Below are positions 62,518 through 64,000 of a stretch of DNA of 64,000 nt, in pieces. The stretch is taken from positions 434,001 through 498,000 of the forward strand of contig NZ_CABHYG010000004.1 of NCBI RefSeq assembly GCF_902170785.1, given 5' to 3'. The stretch's first letter is position 1. The number at the start of each line of letters is the position of its first letter. Both the position numbers and the translations under genes were made by a program. This stretch comes from Yersinia proxima (GTDB lineage: Bacteria > Pseudomonadota > Gammaproteobacteria > Enterobacterales > Enterobacteriaceae). The notes beneath the pieces were generated by a model, which was given only the letters and a program-made list of their open reading frames with translations, had not been told where the DNA came from and did no database searches.

Positions 62518-63736
62518 GCTTTTGATCCTCAGTGGGTTTGGTTTTACTTTCTTGCGGTTTGGTGGTCATGTTCATCGGCGTGAGGTAGATGTCACCGCCC
62601 GGACGTGGGTTTCTATCTTCCAGTTCGAGGCAGTCATTCGGGGAGAATATGCCCCAGTTAATTCCGGTCGCATAAGACTCAAAACGAGACTTCATATCTC
62701 CCCGTAATAACGCCCCAGCATTGAATTTAGCGTAAAATTCACCCTGTTTTGATTCGCGTACCAGACCAATATTGATACGTTGCTCAATCCGAGTGAGATA
62801 GGGCACCAAAGAATAATTAATAAAGCCAATACCGAGATTCTCAATATTGCTGAATGTTGCATGATCGGTATTTTGTACCAGGTGCATAGGAACCCGAAAC
62901 AGGCGACATATCTCTTCAAGTTGAAATTTGCGGGTTTCAAGGAACTGGCTATCTTCAGCGTTCATTCCCATCGCTTTCCAGTCGAGGCCCATCTCAAGGA
63001 TCATTGGCTTATGGGCATTTGCCAGCCCAGAGTGCCTATCTTCAAAATCGCCCTTAAGCCGCGCATAAGCTGCGTCAGTTAACGTCTGTTCAGTTCGCAG
63101 AACACCTGATGTCACTGCGCCATTTTTGAATAGCCGCGAGCCGTGTTCTTCAGTGGCCAGCCCCAGCGATATCGCTTCACGGGCATAAGCAATGGGGTTT
63201 AATCCATTAAGCCCATCAAGTGTGAGAATACGAACATGCCAAATATCATCTTGCGATAGAACGTCTGTGGTGCCATCTGGAAAGGTGACTCGGTATACCG
63301 GTTCCCACTGGCTATTCAGCTTAGGTTCAACACTGCCAGGATCGAGTGGCAATAACTCCACCACCTCACCTAACGCTTTGACTTTATAGGCGTAGAAGTT
63401 GCCGCGAAGACATAAGCAAACAATCAGTAGTTCCCAGAACTCCTGCGGGGTCATGTATCCATTAGGCTTGAGAGATAAGAGTTTTGAGAGCCGCTCTTTT
63501 GGGACTTTTTCCCGCCGACCGTTCGCTGATTTATAAAGGTTGCAAGGCAGCATACCGACTGACTCAGCCAGAACGCGAATACAACCAAACACAGCGGTAA
63601 GGCGCATCGCCTTTTGGCTGCTAACTCTCAAACCGGTGTAGGTGTCGTAAGTCATGCCCACTACTTCGGCTAATTCAGCGGGAGTAGTCACGCGAGCGGT
63701 ATCCGGTGCGGACTTAAACATATTTGGAAAAAACAT
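62507..63736 (-). CDS. Portal protein, HK97 family
   Basis: 409 residues. HK97-type portal blocks include VFGCIRVLAESVGMLPCNLYK, VTFPDGTTDVLSQDDIWHVR, LEMGLDWKAMGMNAEDSQFLETRKF (core WKAMGMNAEDSQFLETRKF) and PMHLVQNTDHATFSNIE. Forms the dodecameric DNA entry/exit ring. The Lys/Thr-rich C-terminus (TKPQESKTKPTEDQK) is typical. Alternative start at Met6. Confidence 0.95.
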   Translation of the reverse strand: MFFPNMFKSAPDTARVTTPAELAEVVGMTYDTYTGLRVSSQKAMRLTAVFGCIRVLAESVGMLPCNLYKSANGRREKVPKERLSKLLSLKPNGYMTPQEFWELLIVCLCLRGNFYAYKVKALGEVVELLPLDPGSVEPKLNSQWEPVYRVTFPDGTTDVLSQDDIWHVRILTLDGLNGLNPIAYAREAISLGLATEEHGSRLFKNGAVTSGVLRTEQTLTDAAYARLKGDFEDRHSGLANAHKPMILEMGLDWKAMGMNAEDSQFLETRKFQLEEICRLFRVPMHLVQNTDHATFSNIENLGIGFINYSLVPYLTRIEQRINIGLVRESKQGEFYAKFNAGALLRGDMKSRFESYATGINWGIFSPNDCLELEDRNPRPGGDIYLTPMNMTTKPQESKTKPTEDQKHAD

Positions 63737-63924
63737 TAAGCCCCTCCATCATTATCATTGGGCTTTTGAGCCACCGATCTGGACACCAGATAAGACCATG
63801 CGAGGCATAAACCACCAGCAACCGAAAAACCCATGGCAGGGAGAATCAACCACGCACCATAGGAAAGCAGTGCCGCACCGATAAGCCCTACAATCAAGGA
63901 CAATATTGAAAGAAATTGGATCAT
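63736..63924 (-). CDS. Small membrane protein between terminase and portal
   Basis: 62 residues with two hydrophobic segments (FLSILSLIVGLIGAALLSYGAWLIL, core LIVGLIGAALLSYG; and GFSVAGGLCLAWSYLV), ending in polar NDNDGGA. Overlaps the portal start. Comparable small membrane genes sit here in SfV-like and HK97-like phages; function unknown. Confidence 0.65.
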   Translation of the reverse strand: MIQFLSILSLIVGLIGAALLSYGAWLILPAMGFSVAGGLCLAWSYLVSRSVAQKPNDNDGGA

Positions 63925-63934
63925 GAAGTTGCCT

Positions 63935-64000
63935 TTAAAGAGAGCGGATCCCGTGAGAAACCAGGTGATCAGAAAGAGTTTTTTCGGTGTCGTTCAGCAT
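63935..64000 (-). CDS. C-terminal end of a gene cut by the window end, possibly terminase large subunit
   Basis: 22 codons ending ...TEKTLSDHLVSHGIRSL before TAA at 63935-63937; the frame remains open to the window edge, where it has an in-frame Met codon. Position just upstream of the portal suggests terminase, but the segment is too short for a family call. Confidence 0.4.
   Translation of the reverse strand: MLNDTEKTLSDHLVSHGIRSL

Overview
The window looks like a chromosomal segment of a Yersinia-type enterobacterium. The backbone gene order, from yfcD and yfcE through yfcH-hisPMQJ-ubiX-purF-cvpA-dedD-folC-accD-dedA-truA-usg-pdxB, then flk, then fabB-mnmC-yfcL-epmC-yfcA, is that of the E. 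coli purF/fabB region. Three copies of the 126-128 bp ERIC-type palindromic repeat and the remembered similarity of several proteins to Yersinia sequences favour Yersinia. The genus call is an inference from memory, not a search.

Layout. 1-3.0 kb: a GntR-like LacI repressor (cut by the window start) faces an ascorbate-family PTS operon (IIA, IIB, IIC), with three palindromic operators between them. 3.0-20.5 kb: housekeeping backbone, including the histidine ABC transporter (which lacks the argT found in E. coli and has a candidate sigma-54/NtrC promoter), the PurR-controlled cvpA-purF, and a PdeH-like EAL protein. 20.5-28.9 kb: an accessory block between pdxB and flk, made of two drug/metabolite transporters in mirror-image arrangement, each with its own divergent regulator (AraC type and MocR type), followed by the copper/thiol-stress operon scsABCD. 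29.2-39.8 kb: flk, then a second accessory block with a YbiR-like anion transporter, a LacI-controlled beta-glucoside PTS operon (IIB, IIC, phospho-beta-glucosidase, IIA, LamB-type porin), a YgeA-like racemase and a PAS-GGDEF diguanylate cyclase. 40.2-45.6 kb: fabB, mnmC, yfcL, epmC, yfcA.

45.8-64.0 kb: most of a late region of a prophage inserted beside yfcA. It combines an HK97-type head module (portal, S78 protease, capsid, connectors) with a Mu-type contractile tail module (sheath, tube, frameshifted chaperone, tape measure, baseplate proteins, fibre, fibre chaperone), the same combination as Shigella phage SfV. At the host-proximal end lie a near-ideal LexA box driving a small unknown gene plus a DinI-like gene, and an AT-rich membrane acyltransferase on the opposite strand from the tail genes. 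The acyltransferase sits where SfV-like phages carry serotype-conversion genes. Integrase, repressor and replication genes and most of the terminase are outside the window.

How the parts work together: the two PTS operons feed sugars through separate IIA-IIB-IIC sets under local LacI repressors; EAL and GGDEF proteins give opposite c-di-GMP activities; ScsB, C and D form a periplasmic thiol-redox relay; the phage structural genes form one leftward transcription unit with internal terminators. No rRNA, tRNA, CRISPR array or complete insertion sequence was seen.
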